Shown: positions 1 to 6,117 of the stretch, piece by piece | Layout of the letters: each line of letters begins with the position of its first letter | Numbering within the stretch: position 1 is the first letter of the stretch | Assembly: GCA_002428405.1 (NCBI GenBank) | Contig: DIWD01000007.1 | Span: 1-17,113 of the forward strand | Length of the DNA stretch: 17,113 bases | Source: a bacterium UBA6115 | GTDB taxonomy: Bacteria > Bacillota_A > Clostridia > Christensenellales > Aristaeellaceae | Direction: 5' to 3' | The notes under the pieces: generated by a model | The model's input: the letters and a program-made list of their open reading frames with translations, nothing else | Told to the model about the DNA's origin: nothing | Database searches by the model: none | Translations under genes and position numbers: made by a program

Positions 1-324
1 ATGGCTGCGCTTGATACGTTCAAGACCCTGATCAACGGGGCAACGCCCCCCGCCGATGCCTACATTACCGCGCTTCTGGGTCAGGCCGATATGCTGATAT
101 GCGGTTATACCAGGCTTTCCGCTGTTCCTGCCGCCCTGGACAACGTGCGCGCGTCCCTTGCCCTGGTGCTGTTCAACCGCGCCGGAGCGGAGGGGGAGTA
201 CAAGCGCGTTGAGGGCGAGATTACCACCGTCTTTGAGGCCATCCCGGAGCATATCGCCCTGGCTCTGCGGCCTTACCGCTCCGCTGTCGCGCCGTCCCTC
301 CTGACCGTCCCGGTCACGCCCTGA
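1..324 (+). CDS. Phage head-tail connector protein (gp6-like)
   Basis: A 107-aa protein resembling the phage gp6-like head-tail connector family, which forms the ring joining the portal to the tail. The recognisable part is the helical core at about residues 24-95: a stretch like 'LGQADMLICGYTRL', then 'ALVLFNRAGAEGEYKRVEGE', then a short 'FEAIPEHIALALRPYR' tail. This order (helix, Arg-Gly-Ala-Glu-Gly loop, final Pro-helix) is typical of the family, and the length is normal (about 90-110 aa). The window begins exactly at this ATG, so the ribosome site cannot be seen and an upstream start is possible. The TGA stop overlaps the next gene's ATG by one base (TGATG), suggesting translational coupling. 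Family assignment is from pattern memory. Confidence 0.75.
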   Translation: MAALDTFKTLINGATPPADAYITALLGQADMLICGYTRLSAVPAALDNVRASLALVLFNRAGAEGEYKRVEGEITTVFEAIPEHIALALRPYRSAVAPSLLTVPVTP

Positions 325-641
325 TGCTCCGGCGCAGACGGCTGATTTCCGTGCGCTGTGACAAGACGGCGCAGCTTGCCGACGCCACCGGGGGAGTGTA
401 TCGCCTGAAGACCGTGGAGAGCATCACCTTTTCCGCTGTCCTGCTCCCGCCCCGGCGCCGGATTGTGCGGACTTTGTCCGGGATCCGGCTTGCCGTCACC
501 TGGACGGTCATACCTGATACTTTTCCTAATGTGTCGCAGAAGGATTACCTCTACCTTCCCGGCGACTTGCGCGCCTACCTTGTAACGGGTCTGCGCTCCT
601 TCCCCCGGCACATGGAAATTGACCTGGAGCTCCTGAACTGA
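324..641 (+). CDS. Phage head-closure-like minor structural protein
   Basis: A 105-aa basic protein starting inside the stop codon of the connector gene. The order connector then small protein of about 100-110 aa matches where head-closure (SPP1 gp16-type) proteins sit in siphophage genomes. The C-terminal part, 'KDYLYLPGDLRAYLVTGLRSF' region followed by 'RHMEIDLELLN', resembles the strand-rich end of such proteins ('...YRVVGIRRYPRHVELEL'). There are no catalytic motifs. No Shine-Dalgarno sequence precedes it; start choice rests on the TGATG overlap. It is followed by 91 bases with no gene. The phage structural assignment is fairly safe; the exact role is inferred from gene order. Confidence 0.55.
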   Translation: MLRRRRLISVRCDKTAQLADATGGVYRLKTVESITFSAVLLPPRRRIVRTLSGIRLAVTWTVIPDTFPNVSQKDYLYLPGDLRAYLVTGLRSFPRHMEIDLELLN

Positions 642-732
642 TTTTGTCTGCTTTGTTCTTTTCTTGGTATCTTTTCCCTTTTTTACCTGCAGGTAGTTTT
701 GAACGTTTGTTCTGTTTTGAGGGGGTATTCTG
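642..732 (+). other. T-rich phage intergenic spacer with 12-bp palindrome
   Basis: A spacer between two phage genes, strikingly rich in T on the + strand. It contains a perfect 12-base palindrome, TACCTGCAGGTA, at 684-695, preceded by a T run. A purine stretch GAGGGGG (719-725) lies 7 bases before the ATG at 733 and probably serves as the ribosome site. I see no convincing -35/-10 pair. The palindrome could be a protein-binding site or a weak hairpin. Confidence 0.4.
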
Positions 733-1425
733 ATGCTTGCTCTGATGACTTCGGTCTATACCGCGCTCCATGCCGGGGTCTCCTGTGCCGTGTCCCGCGC
801 CTGGCCTAACCGGGACCCCATCCTGCCGTCCCTCTCTTTCCGCTTGCTTTCGTGGAAGAAGCAGCCGGACGGCTCTGCCCTTGCCGTCTTTGCCGTTCAG
901 ATCAGGGCCGTTAACCCGGCCTACTGTGACGAATTGGCAGAGGACGCGGACGTTGCGATGGCCTCTGTCGGCTTTTCCCTGTCCGGCGCTTCGGACGATG
1001 TGGAGCCGGATACGGGTTTCCCGCTGAAGCTCCTGGAGTATTCTGCCGTCCTGGGCGGCGCTGCTGTGGAGCCGCTTGTCCTGTCCTTTGATGTTTCCGG
1101 CACTCTCTACCCTGTCGGGGGCATCACGGACTTGCGCGTGGAACCTGGTGAGCGTCCCCTGTTCCCCGCTTCTGTCGCTTCTGCCAACGCGGAGGCTTTT
1201 ATCCTGGGTCGCCCCCGGCTGCAGCGCATCTTTGTTTCCGGCATCTATCTGCCCTCTGACCAGGGGCAGCTTTACCTTGCCTCCTATTTCAATGCTTCCT
1301 ACCTCAACCTGTACGCCATCATGCGCCTCGCGCGTGGTTCTGTTTTTACCTCTTTCCGCGCCTATGTCTTTCAGTACTGTGGCCTCCCTTCCGGCTTCTC
1401 TGCTGCGCTCCAGTGCATCTTATAG
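733..1425 (+). CDS. Phage tail-associated protein (possible two-part fusion)
   Basis: A 230-aa protein I do not recognise as a single family. The first ~110 residues (short N-terminal helix, 'SLSFRLLSWKKQPDGSALAV', then an acidic 'DELAEDADVAMASVGF' helix and a strand-rich end) look like a tail-terminator/tail-completion type fold. Residues ~135-230 are different: 'RPRLQRIFVSGIYLPSDQGQ' then a Tyr/Leu-rich segment and a Cys-containing end, recalling small tail proteins. A fusion of two small tail proteins is an inference. The start is set by GAGGGGG seven bases upstream. The gene stops with TAG, while its phage neighbours use TGA. It lies between the head-closure-like gene and a small unknown gene. 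Confidence 0.5.
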   Translation: MLALMTSVYTALHAGVSCAVSRAWPNRDPILPSLSFRLLSWKKQPDGSALAVFAVQIRAVNPAYCDELAEDADVAMASVGFSLSGASDDVEPDTGFPLKLLEYSAVLGGAAVEPLVLSFDVSGTLYPVGGITDLRVEPGERPLFPASVASANAEAFILGRPRLQRIFVSGIYLPSDQGQLYLASYFNASYLNLYAIMRLARGSVFTSFRAYVFQYCGLPSGFSAALQCIL

Positions 1426-1437
1426 CGGGGGTCTTGC

Positions 1438-1758
1438 ATGAATGTTTTGATGAATGGTACTGCCATCCCGGAGCCGGCCTCTCTGACCTCGGAGTGGGTC
1501 ACTGTCGCCGGGGTCGTTCTTCGCCAGGTGACTTTGCACTATGACTTTGTTTCCGCTGCGAATGCCGCCCTTGTCCTGGGTCCCGGCACGGCGCTTGCCG
1601 GGGTCAACCTGACCTTCCTGGACCCCAAGACCAACGCCAACGCTACCCTTGCCCTCCTGGTGTATACGGCCTCTGTTGTCGCTGTTTTGGACAGGAGCGG
1701 GACGATTGCCTATGTCCCCTTGACGCTTACCCTGCGTGAAGTCCCCCCTGCTCCCTGA
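1438..1758 (+). CDS. Small phage structural protein, unknown
   Basis: A 106-aa protein of mostly beta-strand character with no signal peptide and no catalytic motif. The beginning, 'MNVLMNGTAIPEPASLTSEW', is like the N-termini of short siphophage tail proteins ('MKVLINGVEVPTP...'), such as the DUF6711-type group, but I am not certain. A G-rich stretch (GCGGGGGT) about 6-13 bases upstream is the only candidate ribosome site and is similar to the one used by the preceding gene. Its TGA stop shares a base with an ATG (TGATG at 1756-1760) that opens the endolysin frame. Confidence 0.5.
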   Translation: MNVLMNGTAIPEPASLTSEWVTVAGVVLRQVTLHYDFVSAANAALVLGPGTALAGVNLTFLDPKTNANATLALLVYTASVVAVLDRSGTIAYVPLTLTLREVPPAP

Positions 1759-2576
1759 TGCTGTTCCCGGCTCTTGCGCCGGGAGGAAGGAGTCCCTTTT
1801 TGTTTGACCTTGCCGCCGCTGTCTCCCTCGCCCTGTCCCTCATCGGCTCACCCTATGTGTATGGCGGCACCGGGAAGCCCTGCACCCCTGCCTACCGCCG
1901 TCAACGCATGGCGCAATACCCCGTCCACGCAGATGCCATCCGGTCATCCTGCCCTGTGCTGTCGGGCAGGGCAGATTCCTGTTCTTCCTGCGCCTATCAT
2001 GGGAAACCCTGTTTTGACTGCGCGCAGCTGGTCCGCGCTGTCCTGAGGGCCTATGGCATTCCAGGCGTCCCCTCCGGCGCCTCCTCCCTCTGGCGGCGGG
2101 ACGAACTGTGGACCTCAAAGGGCAAAATTGATTTCAACGCCGCCTCCTCCACCTTCTGTGCCGTGTTCCGCCGGGACAGATCCGGCAGCCTGCTCCGCCC
2201 CATGTCACACGCCGGCATTTCCCTTGGCAACGGCTCTGTGGTTGACGCGCGCTCGTCCCGCCGGGGGGTCATCCTTTCGCCCATTTCCTCTTATCCCTGG
2301 ACGGACAGCGCCTTTTTGGCCGGTTCTGCCGGGGAGTGCGACCTGAAGCTGACTGCGGATATTCTATCCTCTATCACTTTCGGGGACAGAGGGCCTTCTG
2401 TTGCCGCGATGCAGCGGAGGCTGGTCAGCTTCGGCTTTCCCCTGCCCCGCTATGGCGTGGACGGTATCTTCGGCAGGGAGACCGCCGCTGCCCTGCGCGC
2501 CTTTCAGCGGAAAGAGGGTATCCCTGTCTCCGGCTTTGCTGATTTGACCACACTGGAAAGGATGTGTTCCTTATGA
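1758..2576 (+). CDS. Phage endolysin: NlpC/P60 cysteine peptidase + PG-binding domain
   Basis: A 272-aa cell-wall hydrolase that should cleave peptidoglycan peptides at lysis. The catalytic domain spans about residues 16-185: 'GSPYVYGG' near 30-37, the nucleophile Cys88 in 'CFDCAQLVRAVL', and His151 in 'MSHAGISLGNGSVVDAR'. Between the YVYGG strand and Cys88 lies a ~45-residue insertion with Cys at 42, 65, 75, 78 and 85, as in some gut-phage lysins. Residues ~206-270 form a PG_binding_1 domain ('RGPSVAAMQRRL', 'YGVDGIFGRETAAALRAFQ'). The ATG at 1758 overlaps the previous stop, but GGGAGGAAGG at 1781-1790 sits nine bases before an in-frame TTG at 1800; translation from there would give MFDLAAAVSLAL and is quite possibly the true start. 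No signal peptide is evident, so export would depend on the holin encoded next. Confidence 0.85.
   Translation: MLFPALAPGGRSPFLFDLAAAVSLALSLIGSPYVYGGTGKPCTPAYRRQRMAQYPVHADAIRSSCPVLSGRADSCSSCAYHGKPCFDCAQLVRAVLRAYGIPGVPSGASSLWRRDELWTSKGKIDFNAASSTFCAVFRRDRSGSLLRPMSHAGISLGNGSVVDARSSRRGVILSPISSYPWTDSAFLAGSAGECDLKLTADILSSITFGDRGPSVAAMQRRLVSFGFPLPRYGVDGIFGRETAAALRAFQRKEGIPVSGFADLTTLERMCSL
1781..1790 (+). promoter_or_regulatory. Strong internal ribosome site for TTG start at 1800
   Basis: GGGAGGAAGG is a strong Shine-Dalgarno sequence inside the first codons of the annotated endolysin frame. It is followed nine bases later by an in-frame TTG (1800-1802). The residues before that TTG (MLFPALAPGGRSPF) do not look like part of the NlpC/P60 fold, so this site probably decides the start. 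Confidence 0.6.
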
Positions 2577-3019
2577 AACTTGATGCTGTCTGGAAGTTCT
2601 TCTGCGGTGTCTGCGCTACATTCGGCGCTTTCCTGCTGCGGTCCCTGGGCGGCTGGGACGCGGCCCTCGGCCTCCTTTTCCTGATGATGGGCCTGGACAT
2701 CATTTGCGGCGTGATCATTTCCTTCATGTGCCGCTCCGGCCTTACTTCCGGCGGCGGGTTCCAGTCCCGCACCTTTTTCCTGGGTCTCTCGCGCAAGCTT
2801 CTCATGATCCTGCTGGTCATCCTTGCCACCGCCCTGGACGGCCTTCTGGGGACCCAGATATGCCGCCTCTCTGTCATCGGTTTCTACTCCGCCAATGAAG
2901 CCTTCTCAATCATCGAGAACGCCGCCCTGATGGGCGTACCTTTCCCTAAAGGGATTCTTCTTGTTCTGGAGCGCTACCGGGAGATGATGGACAAGAAGGG
3001 AGGGGATGGACAGGCGTGA
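2573..3019 (+). CDS. Phage holin family protein (Bacteriophage_holin_4 / TcdE type)
   Basis: A 148-aa membrane protein that should form the pore releasing the endolysin. It matches the holin_4/toxin-secretion family along its length: hydrophobic helices near residues 10-27, 32-52 and 70-90, the 'LDIICGVIISF' segment (family consensus D-x-x-T/C-G), and the conserved end 'FYSANEAFSIIENAALMGVP' followed by a helix and a charged tail (DKKGGDGQA). I chose the ATG at 2573, which overlaps the endolysin stop as ATGA, with GGAAAGG upstream; a GTG at 2564 in the same frame would add three residues (MFL). The lysin-then-holin order with overlap is a typical lysis cassette. It is the last phage gene before chromosomal-type genes. 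Confidence 0.88.
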   Translation: MKLDAVWKFFCGVCATFGAFLLRSLGGWDAALGLLFLMMGLDIICGVIISFMCRSGLTSGGGFQSRTFFLGLSRKLLMILLVILATALDGLLGTQICRLSVIGFYSANEAFSIIENAALMGVPFPKGILLVLERYREMMDKKGGDGQA

Positions 3020-3074
3020 CTGTCAAGCCTGTGTAAAATCAGCGCGCTTTTTCAAGATAAACATCTATACCCGT

Positions 3075-3103
3075 TTGCACGCGCAGGGCGGTTGGTATAT
3101 TAT
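3075..3103 (+). promoter_or_regulatory. Probable promoter for the solute-binding protein gene
   Basis: TTGCAC (3075-3080) is followed after 17 bases by TATTAT (3098-3103). Overlapping it, the decamer TTGGTATATT at 3092-3101 reads as an extended -10 (TGGTATATT). The same decamer lies upstream of the transporter gene at 12296. It leaves a leader of roughly 80 bases before the ATG at 3189 and separates this gene from phage transcription. Confidence 0.5.
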
Positions 3104-3188
3104 GAGTGTAAACGGCGATCATGCCGCAAACCGTCCTGCGCCAAGATGGCCCCGCGGGCCCGGCGCGACAAATCTAGGAGGAAAAATC

Positions 3189-4535
3189 ATGTCAAAGAAA
3201 ACCTGGACCACCATCCTGATTGTGCTGCTGGTAGTCGCCGCGGCGGTGGCTATCTACTTCCTGACCCGTCCTGCGCCCAAACCAGCGGAACCGGCGGTCA
3301 CCGAGGCCCCGGCCGTAACCCCGACGCAGGCACCGGCCGGCGGCGGCGGCGCGAAGACCAAAGTCACCATCTGGCACACCTTTACCGAGGGCCAGGAAGC
3401 CTACCTGAAGAAGGCGGCGGATGATTTCAACGCCGCGCAGGAAGGCGTCCAGGTCGAGCTGCTCAGCCAACCCTACTCCGGCTTCACCAACACCGTGTAC
3501 AGCGCGGTGGTGGAGGGGATCGGCCCGGACATCATTTTCAACTACGCCTCCGAGGCGGCCAACTATGTCAAGGCCGGCCAGGTCGCTGACTTGAGCCAGT
3601 ACATCTATGACGAGCAGATCGGCATCCCCGGCTTTGAGGAAGCGCTGACCCCGGGCGTTTTTAACGGCGAGGTCAACGGCTTTGAGGACGGGCTGATCCA
3701 TTACCTGCCCGCCTACACCACCGGCCCCATCCTCTACTTCAACAAGACGCTGCTTGACGAGCTGCAGCTGACCGTCCCCGCCACCTGGGAGGAGATGGAG
3801 GCCGCTGCCATGGTCATCAAGGAAAAGAAGAACATCCCCGCCCTGGGCGTGGACAGCCTCACGGACCTGATGCAGATGCTCATCATGGAGACCCCGGGCG
3901 CCGGCTACATCGACGTGGCCAACAAGCAGGTGCTGTTTGACACGCCTGAGGTGCGCGCGAAGGTGCAGTGGATGGTGGACATGGTGAAGGCCGGTTACTT
4001 TGCCCTGCAGCCCTCCGGCGACTACTTCTCCGTGGACTTCAACTCCGGCATCGTGGCCACCTACGTGGGCTCCTCCGCCGGCTTCCCCTACATCAAGCCG
4101 GACGGCTTTGAGTTCGGGATGGCCGCCATGCCGGCCAAGACCTGGTACCCCTCCTGGAACCGCGGCCCCATCGTGTTCTACTACAATGACGACGCCCGCG
4201 CCCAGGCCGCCTATGAGTTTGTAAAGTACTTCATTTCTCCTGAGGTCAACGCCGGCTGGGCAGAGGCCGTGACCGCGCTGACCCCCTACGCCTGGACCAG
4301 GGAGGTCCCGGCCTACCAGGCCTATGCCGCACAGGACACCCTCGCCGCCCAGGCGCTGGCCGCTGTGCAGGCCAACCTCCCCCTGGCGGGCTCTCTCCCG
4401 GCGGTCACCGGATCGGCGGCCGTCCGCAACGCCCTGCGCGACGCGGTCATCAAGGCCGCGGGCGGGGACATGACGGTGGACGAAGCCTGGACCGAGTGCG
4501 TCACCATCTCCAACGCCGCCCTGAAGGGCGAGTAA
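3189..4535 (+). CDS. ABC transporter solute-binding protein, family 1 (sugar type)
   Basis: A 448-aa extracellular ligand-binding protein of the UgpB/MalE-like family, which captures sugars, glycerol-phosphate or oligosaccharides for an ABC importer. It has an N-terminal hydrophobic helix (residues ~7-25), a Pro/Ala-rich linker (27-56), then the binding domain beginning 'KVTIWHTFTEGQEAYLKKAA'. Typical family features include 'GPDIIF', 'PAYTTGPILYFNKTLLDEL' and 'VPATWEEMEAAA'. The helix has no lipobox cysteine, so it is either an uncleaved membrane anchor or a signal peptide, unlike the usual lipoprotein form. The start at 3189 is fixed by AGGAGG at 3176-3181; the frame is open further upstream but lacks coding character. 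No permease or ATPase gene adjoins it, so it is an orphan here; the partial ATPase at 16700 is 12 kb away. Confidence 0.88.
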   Translation: MSKKTWTTILIVLLVVAAAVAIYFLTRPAPKPAEPAVTEAPAVTPTQAPAGGGGAKTKVTIWHTFTEGQEAYLKKAADDFNAAQEGVQVELLSQPYSGFTNTVYSAVVEGIGPDIIFNYASEAANYVKAGQVADLSQYIYDEQIGIPGFEEALTPGVFNGEVNGFEDGLIHYLPAYTTGPILYFNKTLLDELQLTVPATWEEMEAAAMVIKEKKNIPALGVDSLTDLMQMLIMETPGAGYIDVANKQVLFDTPEVRAKVQWMVDMVKAGYFALQPSGDYFSVDFNSGIVATYVGSSAGFPYIKPDGFEFGMAAMPAKTWYPSWNRGPIVFYYNDDARAQAAYEFVKYFISPEVNAGWAEAVTALTPYAWTREVPAYQAYAAQDTLAAQALAAVQANLPLAGSLPAVTGSAAVRNALRDAVIKAAGGDMTVDEAWTECVTISNAALKGE

Positions 4536-4554
4536 TCCCAAGTTCATTGTCAGC

Positions 4555-4584
4555 AAAGAGGCCGCCCGGTGGCGGCCTCTTTTT
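4555..4584 (+). terminator. Rho-independent terminator
   Basis: A perfect 12-bp stem (AAAGAGGCCGCC / GGCGGCCTCTTT) with a CGGT loop is followed by T's through 4584. It lies 20 bases after the solute-binding protein stop. The A-rich 5' flank pairs with the T's. Confidence 0.92.
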
Positions 4585-4630
4585 ACTGACGCAGTCATCA
4601 ACAAACCGCGCGCGGGTGATCGGGGCGGAG

Positions 4631-4659
4631 TGGACTTAATAAAGCTGTGCGGATATACT
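4631..4659 (+). promoter_or_regulatory. Probable promoter for AAC(6')-like gene
   Basis: TGGACT (4631-4636) and TATACT (4654-4659) are separated by 17 bases. They lie directly after the terminator and 34 bases before the ATG at 4693. Confidence 0.55.
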
Positions 4660-4692
4660 TGGGTCAAAACGCAGCCCCCGGAGGAAAGCCAT

Positions 4693-5232
4693 ATGGAAAT
4701 CTTGGATATACGGACATTTGAAGAAGCCCTGCTGATCCAGGCGGCGGAAGTGCTCAGTGAAAGCCTGTCCGAATGGCTCCCGACCCCTCAGGAGGCGCGG
4801 GCGGAAATCGAGCAATTGCTCTCGCCTGGGAACCTGATGCTCGCGGCGGTGGAGGAAGGCAGGGTGCTGGGCTTAGGCGGCATCCTTGCCCCCATCTATG
4901 ATGGCCGCGTGTTTGAGCTGCACCCCCTCGCGGTGAGAAGCGGCAACAGGCATCGGGGTATCGGGTGCGCCATTGTGCGGGCGCTGGAGGAGAAGGCAAA
5001 GGAACGCGGCGGGCTGACCATTTACCTGGGCTCGGATGACGAGCGGGAAGGGGGAGAGACCAGTCTGGCCAACACGGACCTCTATAATGACCTGTCCGGC
5101 AAGATTGCTTCTTTTGACCCCGGAAGCCACCCGTCGGCTTTCTACCTGAAGCTGGGGTATAAAATCATCGGCGTGATGCCCGACGCCAACGGGCCCGGAA
5201 AGCCGGACATTATAATGGGCAAGCGGCTTTAA
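4693..5232 (+). CDS. GNAT acetyltransferase, aminoglycoside 6'-N-acetyltransferase-like
   Basis: A 179-aa GNAT-fold enzyme. The second half closely follows the AAC(6')-I group found in Gram-positives, which transfers acetyl from acetyl-CoA to aminoglycoside 6'-amines. Visible features are 'FELHPLAV' (74-81), the acetyl-CoA loop 'RHRGIG' (86-91), 'GLTIYLGSDDE' (107-117), 'NTDLYNDL' and the ending 'FYLKLGYKIIGVMPDANG' then 'GKPDI'. Family length is about 180 aa. The start is set by GGAGGAAAG ten bases upstream; an in-frame GTG at 4630 lies within the putative promoter and is not used here. The gene converges on the VIT1 gene with only three bases between stop codons. Resistance function is inferred from family only; the natural substrate may differ. 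Confidence 0.8.
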   Translation: MEILDIRTFEEALLIQAAEVLSESLSEWLPTPQEARAEIEQLLSPGNLMLAAVEEGRVLGLGGILAPIYDGRVFELHPLAVRSGNRHRGIGCAIVRALEEKAKERGGLTIYLGSDDEREGGETSLANTDLYNDLSGKIASFDPGSHPSAFYLKLGYKIIGVMPDANGPGKPDIIMGKRL

Positions 5233-5235
5233 GGC

Positions 5236-6117
5236 TTATACATCTATCCCCAGCAGCGCCTTGGCGGCCAGGCCGATGAAGAAGGAGATGGCGGCAACGC
5301 CCAGGCTGATGCCCGCCATTTCCAGGAACCGGCGGCCAAAGGGCTCTGACCTGGCGACGGAGATATAGTAGTTGAACAGCAGGATGATGAGCAGGACGAA
5401 AAAAATCATCAACAGAAAAGCCGTCAGGTACAGTTCGTTGGGGAAGATGAGGTAGGGCAGCACCAGGAAGGCGACCGTGACCAGGTAGGCCGCGCCGGTG
5501 TACAGGCTGGATTTCAGCGCCTTCGCGCTGCCGTTGGCGCGCTCAGCCAGGTAATTTGACGCGGCCATGGACAGCGTGGCCGACACGCCGGTGATGATGC
5601 CGGAGAGCGCGATGAGGCGGGTGTTCCCAAGCGCGAAGGTGAGGCCCGCGATGGTGCCGGTGAGTTCCACCAGCGCGTCGTTGAGCCCCAGCACCATGGC
5701 GCCAACGTAGTGCAGGCGCTCCTCATCCAGCATTTCCATCAGCACGTCCTCATGCGCTTCCTCCTCCGCGATGATGGCGCGCGCCTCAGGGACTTCTGAT
5801 TGGATGGCTTGCAGACCTCGGATGCCATGCTCTTCGTTCTTCTCAAAAAACTTAATGGCGAAGGTGTCGCCCAGGATGAACCGGATGACCCTGAACAGCG
5901 CAAGCTGCAGGCGGTTCGGGGTCACCTTTTGTCCGGTATATCCTTTCCATATTTCATAGTGTCCCTGCTCCGCCCTGGAGATTTGCAGGAGCGCATCCCG
6001 GTTCGCCGCGTTTTTCTGTCGCCCGGCCATATGCTGATACAGCGCGCTTCCGGTGATTTCATCCTTCTGGAACTTCAGGATCTGCTTCATTGCCTGCGGA
6101 CTCAGCTTTTCATTCAT
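5236..6117 (-). CDS. Rubrerythrin-like / VIT1 (CCC1) family iron transporter fusion
   Basis: A 293-aa membrane protein combining a ferritin-like diiron domain with a VIT1/CCC1 iron-manganese transport domain (erythrin-VIT type). Residues ~5-130 carry the helical diiron ligands: Glu20, E50-x-x-H53, acidic residues around 95, and 'AEEEAHED' (117-124). The VIT1 part begins with 'LGLNDALVELTGTIAGLTFA' (143-162) and continues through four to five hydrophobic helices, including 'LSGIITGVSATLSMAASNYL' and a 210-250 hairpin. The expected role is moving ferrous iron across the membrane, usually for detoxification. I chose the ATG at 6117 because GGAAGG precedes it; the longer frame from 6159 has no ribosome site. 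Its ATG overlaps the upstream gene's TGA by four bases. Confidence 0.85.
   Translation of the reverse strand: MNEKLSPQAMKQILKFQKDEITGSALYQHMAGRQKNAANRDALLQISRAEQGHYEIWKGYTGQKVTPNRLQLALFRVIRFILGDTFAIKFFEKNEEHGIRGLQAIQSEVPEARAIIAEEEAHEDVLMEMLDEERLHYVGAMVLGLNDALVELTGTIAGLTFALGNTRLIALSGIITGVSATLSMAASNYLAERANGSAKALKSSLYTGAAYLVTVAFLVLPYLIFPNELYLTAFLLMIFFVLLIILLFNYYISVARSEPFGRRFLEMAGISLGVAAISFFIGLAAKALLGIDV

Noticed and set aside
3040..3056. GCGCGC followed by TTTTT as a terminator for the phage operon
   Set aside because: The palindrome is only six bases with no loop, too small to act as a hairpin terminator.
3192..4667. Long open frame (491 aa) on the - strand opposite the solute-binding protein
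   Set aside because: It mirrors a clear family-1 binding protein, has a Gly/Val/His-rich composition typical of GC-rich antisense frames, and has no ribosome site.
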